From an uncultured Flaviramulus sp. (GTDB lineage Bacteria > Bacteroidota > Bacteroidia > Flavobacteriales > Flavobacteriaceae), in the NCBI GenBank assembly GCA_947501105.1, contig CANMUP010000002.1, positions 62,001 to 126,000 of the forward strand: a stretch of 64,000 nt of DNA, written 5' to 3'. Each line of letters starts with the position of its first letter. The stretch's first letter is position 1. The notes under the pieces are model-generated. The model saw only the letters and a list, made by a program, of their open reading frames with translations. It was not told the origin of the DNA and did no database searches. Positions 44,504 to 53,654 of this stretch are shown one piece after another. The translations under genes and the position numbers were made by a program.

Positions 44504-45007
44504 ATGAAGTTTACAAAGTCTCTTTTATTCCTTTTAATAATTCCGTTAGTGGCATTTACTACGGCGCATAAATATTATGTTAGTGTTACCCAAATAAATT
44601 ATATAAAAGAGAAAGAATCGGTACAAATAACATCGAGAATATTTATTGATGATTTTGAAAATTTATTACGCAAACGTTATGATGAAAATATAACATTAGC
44701 TGGTAAAAATGAACTAAAAATTGTTGATACTTATATTGAAAGGTATTTAAACGACAAAATTAAGATTAAGATTAATAATAAGGATGCAAAATTTAATTTT
44801 ATAGGTAAAGAATATGATGCCGATATTATGCGGTGTTACCTTGAAATAGAAGGTGTTAAAGCTATAAATTCATTTCAAATTACAAACCAATTATTATTCG
44901 ATTTATATGAGGAGCAACAAAATATTGTTAAAACAAAAATAAACTCTAAACAAAAAAGTTATTTGCTTATTCATCAAAAAGATAATGCTTTGTTAAACTT
45001 TAATTAA
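44504..45007 (+). CDS. DUF6702-like secreted protein
   Basis: 167 residues. The signal is LLFLLIIPLVAFTTA, cut just before HKYYVSVTQI. The mature protein is a small beta-rich domain with SRIFIDDFENLLRKRY and CYLEIEGVKAI. The family is common in flavobacteria beside M1 peptidase genes, as here (101 bp upstream of the peptidase), which suggests a joint envelope role. No activity is known. Confidence 0.75.
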   Translation: MKFTKSLLFLLIIPLVAFTTAHKYYVSVTQINYIKEKESVQITSRIFIDDFENLLRKRYDENITLAGKNELKIVDTYIERYLNDKIKIKINNKDAKFNFIGKEYDADIMRCYLEIEGVKAINSFQITNQLLFDLYEEQQNIVKTKINSKQKSYLLIHQKDNALLNFN

Positions 45008-45108
45008 AATAAAGTTAATACTCTCTAAAATTTATTATTTTCGAACGCTTTTAAACAAAAAAATGAATGTTTTAAAGCTAATTTTATTATATAAAAAGAA
45101 TATTTAAA

Positions 45109-47415
45109 ATGAAAAAACTTGCCTATTATTTATGGTCTGTAGCATTTATTACTACAGGTGCTTTTGCCCAAAATCAAGAAGAACAAAAGCCTCAAGAAGG
45201 ACATGCAAATACTAATAAATTTAAGCAATTGTATGATGAGTTTTCTACTCCAAATATGTATAGGGCAGCCTCTGGAGCTCCTGGTGTAGCTTACTATCAG
45301 CAACAAGCTGACTATAAAATGGACATTGTTTTAGATGATAAAAATGCAAAATTATCTGGTTTCGAAACCATAACTTATACTAATAATTCTCCAGATGTTT
45401 TAAAGTACGTTTGGGTACAATTAGAACAAAACCAAAGAGCAAAAGACTCTAAGTCGCCTTTAATTGAAGGTAGCGGTGTTGCCCCAGTTCAAACACCAGC
45501 GCAATTTACTGCTGATTATATGCAAGAACCTTTAGAAAGAGGATTTAATATTCTTGAAGTTAAAGATGTAAATGGGAAACCTTTAAAGCATATGATTAAT
45601 AGAACCATGATGCGAGTAGAATTGCCAAAGGCTATGAAGTCTGGTGATAAATTCTCGTTCTCAATCAAATGGTGGTATAATATTAACAATCATGTTGATG
45701 AGGATGGACGTTCTGGCTATGAGTATTTTCCAAAGGATGGTAATAAAGCGTATGTTATAGCTCAATTTTTTCCAAGAATGGCTGTATATAGTGATGTAGA
45801 GGGGTGGCAAAACTCACAATTTTGGGGTCGCGATGAGTTTGCTTTACCATTTGGAGATTACGAAGTAAATATTACAGTACCAGCTGACCATATTTTAGAT
45901 GGAACAGGTAAGCTTGTAAATAGGAAAGAAGTGTATTCTAAAACGATGATGCAACGCTACGAACAAGCAAAAAAATCTTATGATGAGCCAGTAATTATTG
46001 TTACTCAGGCTGAAGCTGAAGCTTCTGAAAAAAGTTTTTCAAATGAAACTAAAACTTGGAAATTGCATGCTGAAAATGTGCGTGATTTTGGTTTTGCAAC
46101 ATCAAGAAAATTTATTTGGGACATGATGGCTGTTAAAATTGGAAGTAAAGATGTTATGGCAGTATCAATGTATCCTAAAGAAGGAAATCCACTTTGGGAG
46201 CAATGGTCTACAAAAGCTGTGGCTAGTACTTTAGAATCGTATTCAAGAATGACTTTTGATTACCCATACCATAAAGCCATTTCTGTACATGCAAAAAGTC
46301 AAGGCATGGAGTACCCAATGATTTGTTGGAATTTTGGTCGACCAGATGAAGATGGTAATTATAGCGATCGTACTAAATATGGTATGATGGGAGTTATTAT
46401 TCATGAGGTTGGACATAACTTTTTTCCTATGATTGTAAATAGTGATGAACGCCAATGGACATGGATGGACGAAGGGTTAAATACTTTTGTACAATATGTT
46501 GCAGAACAAGATTTTGGAAAAAAATACCCAAGTGCATTATCGTCGCAACACAAAGCGTTTCCATCAGATCGTGGACCTGCTCATATGATTGTACCATACA
46601 TGGGTGGTAATCAAGATTATATTGCACCAATTATGACTAAAGGGCTTAACACCTATCAATTTGGAAATAACGCTTATGGTAAGCCAGCAACAGCTTTAAA
46701 TATTTTAAGAGAAACTGTTATGGGTCACGAGTTATTCGATTATGCATTTAGAGAATATGCACAACGTTGGATGTTTAAACACCCAACACCTGAAGATTTC
46801 TTTAGAACTATGGAAGATGCTTCAGCTTTCGATTTAGATTGGTTTTGGAGAGGATGGTTTTACACAACCGATTGGGTAGATGTAGGTGTAAAAGAAGTAA
46901 AAAAATACTATGTATCATCTGGCCCTAATCAATACATCAAAGATTATTTAAAAAAGCAAAATAGAAAAGTAAGTGATTTACGTCCATTAGTTTATATGGT
47001 TGAAGAAGGTAGTGAAGAGTTTAAAGAGGAGATGAAAAATGGAACTCCAGATGAAAATTCAACAACTCTTAAGGAGTATATTATGGATAATTTCACTCCT
47101 GAAGAACAAAAAAGTATTAAAGCACCCAAATATTTCTATAATATTACGTTTGAAAAACCAGGAGGTTTAGTAATGCCTATTATTGTAGAGTATAAATATG
47201 CTGATGGAACATCAAAAAAAGAAACGTATCCAGCACAAATTTGGAGGTTTAATGATAACGAAGTTAGTAAAGCAATAGCTTCAGATAAAGAAATTGTTAG
47301 TATCACTGTTGACCCTAATAAAGAAACAGCAGATATTGATACATCAAACAATTCTTGGCCTAAAGAGATCAAACAAAGCGAGTTTGATCAATTTAAAGAC
47401 AAAGTAAAAGGATAA
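45109..47415 (+). CDS. M1-family metallopeptidase (secreted aminopeptidase)
   Basis: 768 residues. A signal peptide (YYLWSVAFITTGAFAQ) is followed by an N-terminal beta domain and a gluzincin catalytic domain. Zinc ligands are H432 and H436 in HEVGHNFF and E455 in WMDEG. The exopeptidase GxMEN loop is modified to GMEYPMI, as usual in this Bacteroidota subgroup. No T9SS C-terminal sorting domain is obvious. A terminator follows at 47425. Confidence 0.9.
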   Translation: MKKLAYYLWSVAFITTGAFAQNQEEQKPQEGHANTNKFKQLYDEFSTPNMYRAASGAPGVAYYQQQADYKMDIVLDDKNAKLSGFETITYTNNSPDVLKYVWVQLEQNQRAKDSKSPLIEGSGVAPVQTPAQFTADYMQEPLERGFNILEVKDVNGKPLKHMINRTMMRVELPKAMKSGDKFSFSIKWWYNINNHVDEDGRSGYEYFPKDGNKAYVIAQFFPRMAVYSDVEGWQNSQFWGRDEFALPFGDYEVNITVPADHILDGTGKLVNRKEVYSKTMMQRYEQAKKSYDEPVIIVTQAEAEASEKSFSNETKTWKLHAENVRDFGFATSRKFIWDMMAVKIGSKDVMAVSMYPKEGNPLWEQWSTKAVASTLESYSRMTFDYPYHKAISVHAKSQGMEYPMICWNFGRPDEDGNYSDRTKYGMMGVIIHEVGHNFFPMIVNSDERQWTWMDEGLNTFVQYVAEQDFGKKYPSALSSQHKAFPSDRGPAHMIVPYMGGNQDYIAPIMTKGLNTYQFGNNAYGKPATALNILRETVMGHELFDYAFREYAQRWMFKHPTPEDFFRTMEDASAFDLDWFWRGWFYTTDWVDVGVKEVKKYYVSSGPNQYIKDYLKKQNRKVSDLRPLVYMVEEGSEEFKEEMKNGTPDENSTTLKEYIMDNFTPEEQKSIKAPKYFYNITFEKPGGLVMPIIVEYKYADGTSKKETYPAQIWRFNDNEVSKAIASDKEIVSITVDPNKETADIDTSNNSWPKEIKQSEFDQFKDKVKG

Positions 47416-47424
47416 ATTTTATTT

Positions 47425-47454
47425 AAAAGCCAACTTTAATAGTTGGCTTTTTTT
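47425..47454 (+). terminator. Terminator after the M1 peptidase gene
   Basis: AAAAGCCAACT pairs perfectly with AGTTGGCTTTT across a 5-base loop and runs into T7. Confidence 0.88.
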
Positions 47455-47474
47455 ATTCTATCAAAACAACTCAC

Positions 47475-47482
47475 TATATTTG
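47475..47482 (+). promoter_or_regulatory. -7 box of tatA
   Basis: TATATTTG is only 4 bp before the GTG used as start, so the mRNA would be leaderless or nearly so, or translation begins a few codons later. Confidence 0.45.
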
Positions 47483-47486
47483 TACT

Positions 47487-47774
47487 GTGATTTATCAACC
47501 TACATTTTTATTCATTAGCGGAGGAGAAATAGCTTTTATACTATTTATAGTTATTATGGTTTTTGGTGCCGACAAATTACCTGAAATAGCTCGTGGTTTA
47601 GGTAAAGGCATGCGTACACTTAAAGATGCAACGAACGATATTAAACACGAGATTACTAAAACAGCCGAAAACAACGGGATAGATACCAGCATTACTAAAG
47701 ATGTAAAAAAAGAGCTGGATAAAGTAAAAGAAGATCTTGATGATTTTACAGGCTCCGTAAAACGTAAGCTTTAG
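47487..47774 (+). CDS. tatA: Sec-independent translocase component TatA/E
   Basis: 95 residues. TatA forms the pore of the twin-arginine system that exports folded proteins. It has the short N-terminal membrane helix (GGEIAFILFIVIMVFGADKLPEI), the FG hinge and an amphipathic helix (ARGLGKGMRTLKDATNDIKHE), then a charged tail. The GTG start is the only start codon upstream of the helix, but it sits only 4 bp from the -7 box. tatC is not in the window. Confidence 0.9.
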   Translation: MIYQPTFLFISGGEIAFILFIVIMVFGADKLPEIARGLGKGMRTLKDATNDIKHEITKTAENNGIDTSITKDVKKELDKVKEDLDDFTGSVKRKL

Positions 47775-47841
47775 GCTTTTTTTTACTTTTTTGCGCTCAC
47801 TTTCGTCGAATGAACGGTATAATTTAGGTTTTTAACGATTA

Positions 47842-47866
47842 TTTTCAATTACGCTTCGATTGAAAA
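47842..47866 (+). promoter_or_regulatory. Inverted repeat upstream of the hybrid kinase gene
   Basis: TTTTCAAT and ATTGAAAA are perfect 8-bp arms around a 9-base loop, 34 bp before the kinase ATG. They may be an operator or a leader hairpin. Confidence 0.4.
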
Positions 47867-47900
47867 ATATATTGTACTTCCAAATCTAAAATAAAACCAA

Positions 47901-50177
47901 ATGAGAACAATCCTACTTATATGTTTTCTTGGTAGCACTATTTTATCTTTTAGTTTCGAGGATAAAAATATTATTGTTAAGATTGATAGTATAAATGCTG
48001 CGGCACTAAAATCTTATTATGATAATGAGATAGAAAAGGCGCTACATTCAATAAACAAATCTAAGAGATTATCAGAATCTGTTGATGATGTTTATGGTAA
48101 AGCACTATCAAATTTTATTCAAGGTCAAATTTATGCATCTATACAAGAGTATGAAGCTGCAGAGAGTAGATTTGTTACTTCACTTAAACTATCGCTAGAA
48201 ATAAAAGATAATTATTTAATAGCATATTCTTATTTAAATTTAGGAAGACTACATAGAGTTAAAAACTTAATTGATGAAGCTCAACCCCATTTTCAAAAAG
48301 CTTTAGAATACACCTTAAAAGGCGATGTTAGAGATCATCATAACTTAGATAAGCAACATAATTTATTATTTAATATTCAAATTGATTTATGTCAAGTTTA
48401 TTTAAAAAATGACTTAATAGAAAAAGCGCTTACATATCTTTTAAGAGCTGAAGATAATTTGAGTAAATTCAATGCTGACCCTAATACATATGGCTATTTT
48501 AATTATACTCATGGATTGTATTTTCTTAAGAAAGAATTGTACAGTAATGCAACTAATAAATTTAATGAAGCACTAGCATATTTATATGAGAATAACAAAA
48601 GTAATAGACAAGATTATAATTTGCTTTTGATTCATATCTATGGGAAATTAGCATTTTCGCTAGATAAGCAAGGCTTAGACAAGCTAGCTTATAATGCACT
48701 ATTGAAATACAATAATTATAATGATATTAGAAACGTTGAGCTACAAAAAGCTAGAAATAACATTGTAGAGTCTAAGTTTCTAATTCAAGATTATAAAAAT
48801 GATGCTCAAATAGCAAATACAGAAAAGATTCAGCAAATTGAAATAACAAATAAGGTTAAAAAACTAAATATAATTATCATAATTATTTTAGTTCTTTTTC
48901 TTACCCTGTCTGTTACTCTTTATCGAAATTATGTTTCAAAAAGAATTTTATCTAATATTTTAAAAACTCAGAATGAAAAATTAGAAATTGCTAGAAATGA
49001 AGCGGTAAAACTATCTGATTTAAAATCTAAATTTATATCTAATGTTACACATGAATTAAGAACACCACTTTACGGTGTTGTAGGCATTACAACACTACTT
49101 CTAGAAAACAATGATTTGAATGAAGATGATAATAAACTTATAAAATCACTAAAGTATTCAGGAGATTATCTTTTGAATTTAGTTAATGATATTTTGGAGT
49201 TTAGTAAAGTTGAATCACAAAAAATAGAATTAAAAAGCACTCCGATAAATTTAAATAATCTAATAAAAAATATAGTAGACTCTTTTGATTTTAGACTAAA
49301 AGAAACAAATAATAAAATTAATGTATTAATAGATAGGCAAATCCCACCTTATATAAAGTGCGATAAGGTAAGACTATCTCAAGTTTTGATTAATTTAATT
49401 GGTAACAGTATAAAGTTTACGAAAAATGGATGGATTAACATACGAGTAATAAAGATAGATGAAGATTTAGATAATGTTAGCCTTCGTTTTGAGATTGAAG
49501 ATAATGGATGTGGTATTCCGGAGAATAAATTTGATTCCATTTTTGACAATTTTTCGCAATTGGATGATGATAATAATGTTAACTATCAAGGTACAGGTTT
49601 AGGCCTTTCTATTACTAAAAACTTGATAGAGTTGTTCGGTAGTAAAATAGAGTTAAATAGTGAAGTTGGTGTTGGTACAATGTTTAGCTTTAATTTAAGT
49701 TTTCAAATTGATACAAATGAAATGGATAATGTTAAACCTAGATACAAGGCAAAAACAAAATTATTAAATAAAACATATAAAGTATTAGTAGCTGAAGACA
49801 ATAAGATAAACCAAATAGTTACTCAAAACTTGTTGAGTAAGGCAAATTATGAAACGGTTTTAGTAAGTAATGGCTTAGATGCTTTAAATACTATTAAAAA
49901 AGAGATGTTTGATTTGGTTTTGATGGATATCAATATGCCTATTATGAATGGTGTTGAAGCAACAAATTGTATAAGAGAATTTAATGCACAAGTACCTATA
50001 ATTGCATTAACAGCATCAAATATTGATAGTATTAAAAAAGATCCTGATAGTAATGTTTTCAACGATATTATATGTAAACCATTTGATAATTATGAATTTT
50101 ATCAAGTAATTGAAACAAATATTCAAGCTAGTAAAGCAAAAGTGTCTGAAAAGGATAAACTTAAAAAAGCGTGTTGA
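47901..50177 (+). CDS. Hybrid sensor histidine kinase with TPR sensor and receiver domain
   Basis: 758 residues. In order: signal peptide; TPR-like sensor helices (about 30-300, periplasmic); one membrane helix (LNIIIIIILVLFLTLSVTLY, about 320-340); HisKA with the phospho-acceptor H384 in VTHELRTPLYG; HATPase with NSIKFT, DNGCGIPE and GTGLGLSI; and a C-terminal receiver with acidic pair in VLVAEDNK and phospho-acceptor D676 in VLMDINMP. No HTH output domain is present, so it must phosphorylate a separate protein or act through the receiver. The signal sensed is unknown. Confidence 0.92.
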   Translation: MRTILLICFLGSTILSFSFEDKNIIVKIDSINAAALKSYYDNEIEKALHSINKSKRLSESVDDVYGKALSNFIQGQIYASIQEYEAAESRFVTSLKLSLEIKDNYLIAYSYLNLGRLHRVKNLIDEAQPHFQKALEYTLKGDVRDHHNLDKQHNLLFNIQIDLCQVYLKNDLIEKALTYLLRAEDNLSKFNADPNTYGYFNYTHGLYFLKKELYSNATNKFNEALAYLYENNKSNRQDYNLLLIHIYGKLAFSLDKQGLDKLAYNALLKYNNYNDIRNVELQKARNNIVESKFLIQDYKNDAQIANTEKIQQIEITNKVKKLNIIIIIILVLFLTLSVTLYRNYVSKRILSNILKTQNEKLEIARNEAVKLSDLKSKFISNVTHELRTPLYGVVGITTLLLENNDLNEDDNKLIKSLKYSGDYLLNLVNDILEFSKVESQKIELKSTPINLNNLIKNIVDSFDFRLKETNNKINVLIDRQIPPYIKCDKVRLSQVLINLIGNSIKFTKNGWINIRVIKIDEDLDNVSLRFEIEDNGCGIPENKFDSIFDNFSQLDDDNNVNYQGTGLGLSITKNLIELFGSKIELNSEVGVGTMFSFNLSFQIDTNEMDNVKPRYKAKTKLLNKTYKVLVAEDNKINQIVTQNLLSKANYETVLVSNGLDALNTIKKEMFDLVLMDINMPIMNGVEATNCIREFNAQVPIIALTASNIDSIKKDPDSNVFNDIICKPFDNYEFYQVIETNIQASKAKVSEKDKLKKAC

Positions 50178-50195
50178 AATATATTAATCAATAGA

Positions 50196-50840
50196 TTAGA
50201 GTTTTCTACTAATAGTTAAACCATCCCTAATTGGTAATACTACAGTTTCAACCCTTTTATCATTTTTTAATAGGCGATTATACTCTATTAAAGCAGGAGT
50301 AGAAGTATCTTCTTTTTTAAATGATGTTTCTAATATTTTGCCACTCCATAGTACATTATCAGATAAAATAATGCCTCCAGTATTTAATTTATCAATTATA
50401 GCATCAAAATAATTAGGGTAATTTTCTTTATCGGCATCAATAAAAATTAAGTCAAAAGTTTTATCAAGCTTCGGAATAATCTCTAAGGCATTACCCAAAT
50501 GCTGAACTATTTGTTTCCCATAGCCAGATTTATCAAAATACTTTCTAGAAAAATCGTATAGCTCTTCATTAACATCTATTGTATGTAGCTCGCCACTGGC
50601 TTGCATACCTTCAGCCAAACACAAAGCTGAGTAGCCTGTATAAGTCCCTATTTCTAGTATGTTTTTTGGGTTGACTAATTTAGAAATCATACTCAATATA
50701 CGCCCTTGGTAATGCCCACTAAGCATACGAGGCTGCAATATTTTCTGGTAAGTCTCTCTGTTAAGTTCTTGTAATAATTCAGGCTCGTTTTCTGAATGAG
50801 CTACAACGTAATCATCTAATTTTTCAGGTATAAAATGCAT
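50196..50840 (-). CDS. SAM-dependent O-methyltransferase (class I, COMT-like)
   Basis: 214 residues. It resembles the family-3 O-methyltransferases related to catechol O-methyltransferase. Motifs are ILEIGTYTGYSALCLAEGM, ELHTIDVNEEL, FIDADKENYPNYFD (metal and SAM contacts) and GGIILSDNVLWSGKI. The metal-binding D/D/N set is present. The substrate is probably a small phenol but cannot be named. It lies 10 bp after the peptide transporter gene. Confidence 0.88.
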   Translation of the reverse strand: MHFIPEKLDDYVVAHSENEPELLQELNRETYQKILQPRMLSGHYQGRILSMISKLVNPKNILEIGTYTGYSALCLAEGMQASGELHTIDVNEELYDFSRKYFDKSGYGKQIVQHLGNALEIIPKLDKTFDLIFIDADKENYPNYFDAIIDKLNTGGIILSDNVLWSGKILETSFKKEDTSTPALIEYNRLLKNDKRVETVVLPIRDGLTISRKL

Positions 50841-50849
50841 TAGTCATTT

Positions 50850-52394
50850 TTAATGAACGCCAGACATCATGTTTTTGATTATTGGCGAAATTAACAATGC
50901 AAAGATACCAACAATAATAGTAATTACACCAAAGCTCGCATACACAGATAAGTAAGAATATAGTTGTTGAAAATTATCACTATTTTGAGTTGCTATTTCT
51001 GGTGTGATACCAGTTATAAATTCAACGATGTCACCAAACAGTCCTTTTGTAAACACATTGGTTTCTCCCTCATTTACAGTTGTTAATTTGGCTATTTTAC
51101 CAGCAAAAAAATGACCATAAAAATTTGCGGAGAACCAAACACCCATAATAAATGATACATATTTTAGTGGAGACAGCTCTGTCATTTTTGAAAGACCTAT
51201 AGGGGATAAAAATAACTCGCCAATAGTTAATACCATATACCCAACAATTAAATAAAGCATTGAGGTTTTTGCAAATGCATCAACGCTATGAGCTGATAAT
51301 GCAAAAATTAGAAAGCCTAAGCCTAAAAACATTAACCCTAAGCCAAATTTAATAGCAGAATTTGGGTTTGCTTTTCGCTTATTTAAATAGGTCCATAATA
51401 ACGAAAAAGGAATAGCAAATAGCATTATAAAGCCAGCGTTAATACTATTTGTGCCTGCTGCATCCATGCCTACTAAGTTTACATTTCTATCGGCAAATAG
51501 TGTTAATGAACTTCCTGCTTGTTCAAAAATAGCAGAGAATAGTGCGTAAAGAGCTGTAAAATATACAGCAACTATTAAACGTTTTTTTTCTGTTAAACTA
51601 ACCGTAGTTAAAATGTAAATAATATAGATAATTAAAAAAGCAGAAACTACCCAAACTAGATAGTGTTCAAATTGATGGTAGTTAATAATTAAAGCAAAAA
51701 TTGGAACGGCTAAAAATGCACATATAGTAATTATTGCTCCTTTTGGGATTCCTAAGTGTTTTTGTTTATAAAGGTTTTCATCAGGAACCAAGCCTTTATT
51801 TTCAAATACATTATTTTTAAGCCCGCTCTTAAAAACTAATAATCCAGCCACCATACCTATACCCGCAAGTACAAATCCGTAATGCCAACCATAAGAAGCT
51901 GCAACCCAAGCACACATTAGTGGTGCAACAGCAGCTCCAAAGTTTATTCCTAAATAGAAAATGGTAAACCCCGAATCTCGTCTATGATCTCCTTGTTTGT
52001 ATAAGTCGCCAACAAATGAAGAAATATTGGGTTTAAAAAAACCATTACCAACAATGATAAGCCCTAGTGAACCGTAAAAAAAGATTGGATGCTCAAAAGT
52101 TAAAAAGAAATGCCCCAAGGCCATTAAAATACCTCCTAATAAAATGGCTTTTCTAAATCCAAGGATTTTATCTGCAAGTATACCTCCAATCATAGGAGTA
52201 ACATAAACTAATGACATGTAAGCAGCATAAACACCAAAGGCCATATCGTCTGTAAATAATAATTGCTTGGTCATATAAAGAACCAAAAGGGCACGCATTC
52301 CGTAAAATGAAAAACGTTCCCAAAGTTCAGCAAAAAATAAGTAGACTAAGCCTTTTGGATGCCCAAAAGCTTCATTTGATTTAGTGGTATGCAT
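50850..52394 (-). CDS. Proton-dependent oligopeptide transporter (POT/PTR family)
   Basis: 514 residues from the ATG at 52392-52394; a TTG nine codons earlier is a less likely start. About 14 membrane helices. POT signatures: ELWERFSFYGMRALLVLYM (the E-x-x-E-R-F-type motif in helix 1), GGILADKILGFRKAILLGG, and the PTR2 motif FYLGINFGAAVAPL. It imports di- and tripeptides with protons, which fits a protein-degrading marine heterotroph with PepE and M1 peptidases. Confidence 0.92.
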   Translation of the reverse strand: MHTTKSNEAFGHPKGLVYLFFAELWERFSFYGMRALLVLYMTKQLLFTDDMAFGVYAAYMSLVYVTPMIGGILADKILGFRKAILLGGILMALGHFFLTFEHPIFFYGSLGLIIVGNGFFKPNISSFVGDLYKQGDHRRDSGFTIFYLGINFGAAVAPLMCAWVAASYGWHYGFVLAGIGMVAGLLVFKSGLKNNVFENKGLVPDENLYKQKHLGIPKGAIITICAFLAVPIFALIINYHQFEHYLVWVVSAFLIIYIIYILTTVSLTEKKRLIVAVYFTALYALFSAIFEQAGSSLTLFADRNVNLVGMDAAGTNSINAGFIMLFAIPFSLLWTYLNKRKANPNSAIKFGLGLMFLGLGFLIFALSAHSVDAFAKTSMLYLIVGYMVLTIGELFLSPIGLSKMTELSPLKYVSFIMGVWFSANFYGHFFAGKIAKLTTVNEGETNVFTKGLFGDIVEFITGITPEIATQNSDNFQQLYSYLSVYASFGVITIIVGIFALLISPIIKNMMSGVH

Positions 52395-52505
52395 CTGTTC
52401 TGTTTTTTGATTTGAAGGCAATGTATTTTAAGGCATCGTCAATACAGAATGATGTAGTAATTTATAGTAAATTATAATAGATTGTGCTTAATTGTAACTG
52501 AAGCT

Positions 52506-53648
52506 TTAAGCGTTACAAAGTGACTTATATTCCTTGTTTTCTGGAATTTTATAGAACTCTTCTAGTAGTGTAGCGTCAATGTTTATGTTATCTGGAATCA
52601 TACGCAATCTATAACGACCTTCACCAATAAATGTAAAAAGATCACGCCTTTCTAATAGTTGAGTTGTATCTAATTGTAAAATAGAATTAATATTCTCAAT
52701 AATTCTTGTTAAGTAGGTTTGGTTTTTTATTTCACCACCTAAACTTATAAAGATACTTTGCGAATTACCTTCCCCATATTTTCTTCTTATTGCAAATTTT
52801 AGTAAGTTTTTATACTGAGTGGTTTTAGAACCAAAGTCTATAGTTTGATCAAAAACACCTTTAGTTGGAATACTAATCTTTACCAAGCTCCAATCCATAA
52901 AACTAATAGTCATTTCATTGGGTTTGGGCATATTCGCTAAACGAATAACCCAAGTAGTTGCTAATACTAAAAAGACTGATATTAAAGATGCTTTAGCGAT
53001 TATTTTTAAAAAATTATTACTGAATTCATTTCCAACATTGATAAATACACTAGAGATTTGTGAGGCGACAATTAAAAGCATTATTAAAACTGAAATAACA
53101 CCAACAATTTTTAAACCTCTATGTGAAAATGTTCTGTATAATGAAATTCCTAATAAGTAGCATAGAAAACCTGTTAACAATAAATCTGGAATTGCGCTTA
53201 TCTTAATTCCGGTTTGAATGTTATTTTCTTGAAGGAAAAAGGAAAGGAAAAAAGTTGCAAAAGAAGTGATAGCTATCACAATTAAAATAAGAGTTACATT
53301 CTTTTTGTTATTATAAATAAATTTTGGGGCATAATAAAAATAGAATAATGCCAATAGCAAAAACATATTATTAATGATAGAAAACAAATAAATACCGAAT
53401 TGAAAACTAATTGTTTTTTCGAAAGAAAATAGATTTCCAGTATAAGACCAACAACCAGAAAGTACCCAAACAAACATGGCGAGACTTAGATAAAGCAATC
53501 CTTTGTCTACGCGTTTTTGGGTGTCATCTTCTTCAAGAATTTGTTTAAAACGAAGCCTAATATTATACCAAATTGCCAAAAGTAAAATGGCTCCAACTAA
53601 AGAAATGAAAATATGAGATAATATATAAAATTCAGATACTTCAGTCAT
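52506..53648 (-). CDS. Unknown protein: seven membrane helices plus soluble C-terminal domain
   Basis: 380 residues. Seven hydrophobic helices fill residues 8-235 (for example ISLVGAILLLAIWYNI and ISVFLVLATTWVIRL), with a long loop after helix 1. The C-terminal 140 residues are soluble and of mixed helix/strand character (KFAIRRKYGEGNSQSI, GEGRYRLRMIP), probably cytosolic. The 7TM-plus-effector layout recalls bacterial 7TM sensors, but no kinase, cyclase or HTH motif is seen. It starts 6 bp after the ACMS decarboxylase stop, so it belongs to the kynurenine operon; a sensor or transport-control role is a guess. Confidence 0.6.
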   Translation of the reverse strand: MTEVSEFYILSHIFISLVGAILLLAIWYNIRLRFKQILEEDDTQKRVDKGLLYLSLAMFVWVLSGCWSYTGNLFSFEKTISFQFGIYLFSIINNMFLLLALFYFYYAPKFIYNNKKNVTLILIVIAITSFATFFLSFFLQENNIQTGIKISAIPDLLLTGFLCYLLGISLYRTFSHRGLKIVGVISVLIMLLIVASQISSVFINVGNEFSNNFLKIIAKASLISVFLVLATTWVIRLANMPKPNEMTISFMDWSLVKISIPTKGVFDQTIDFGSKTTQYKNLLKFAIRRKYGEGNSQSIFISLGGEIKNQTYLTRIIENINSILQLDTTQLLERRDLFTFIGEGRYRLRMIPDNINIDATLLEEFYKIPENKEYKSLCNA

Positions 53649-53654
53649 TATATG

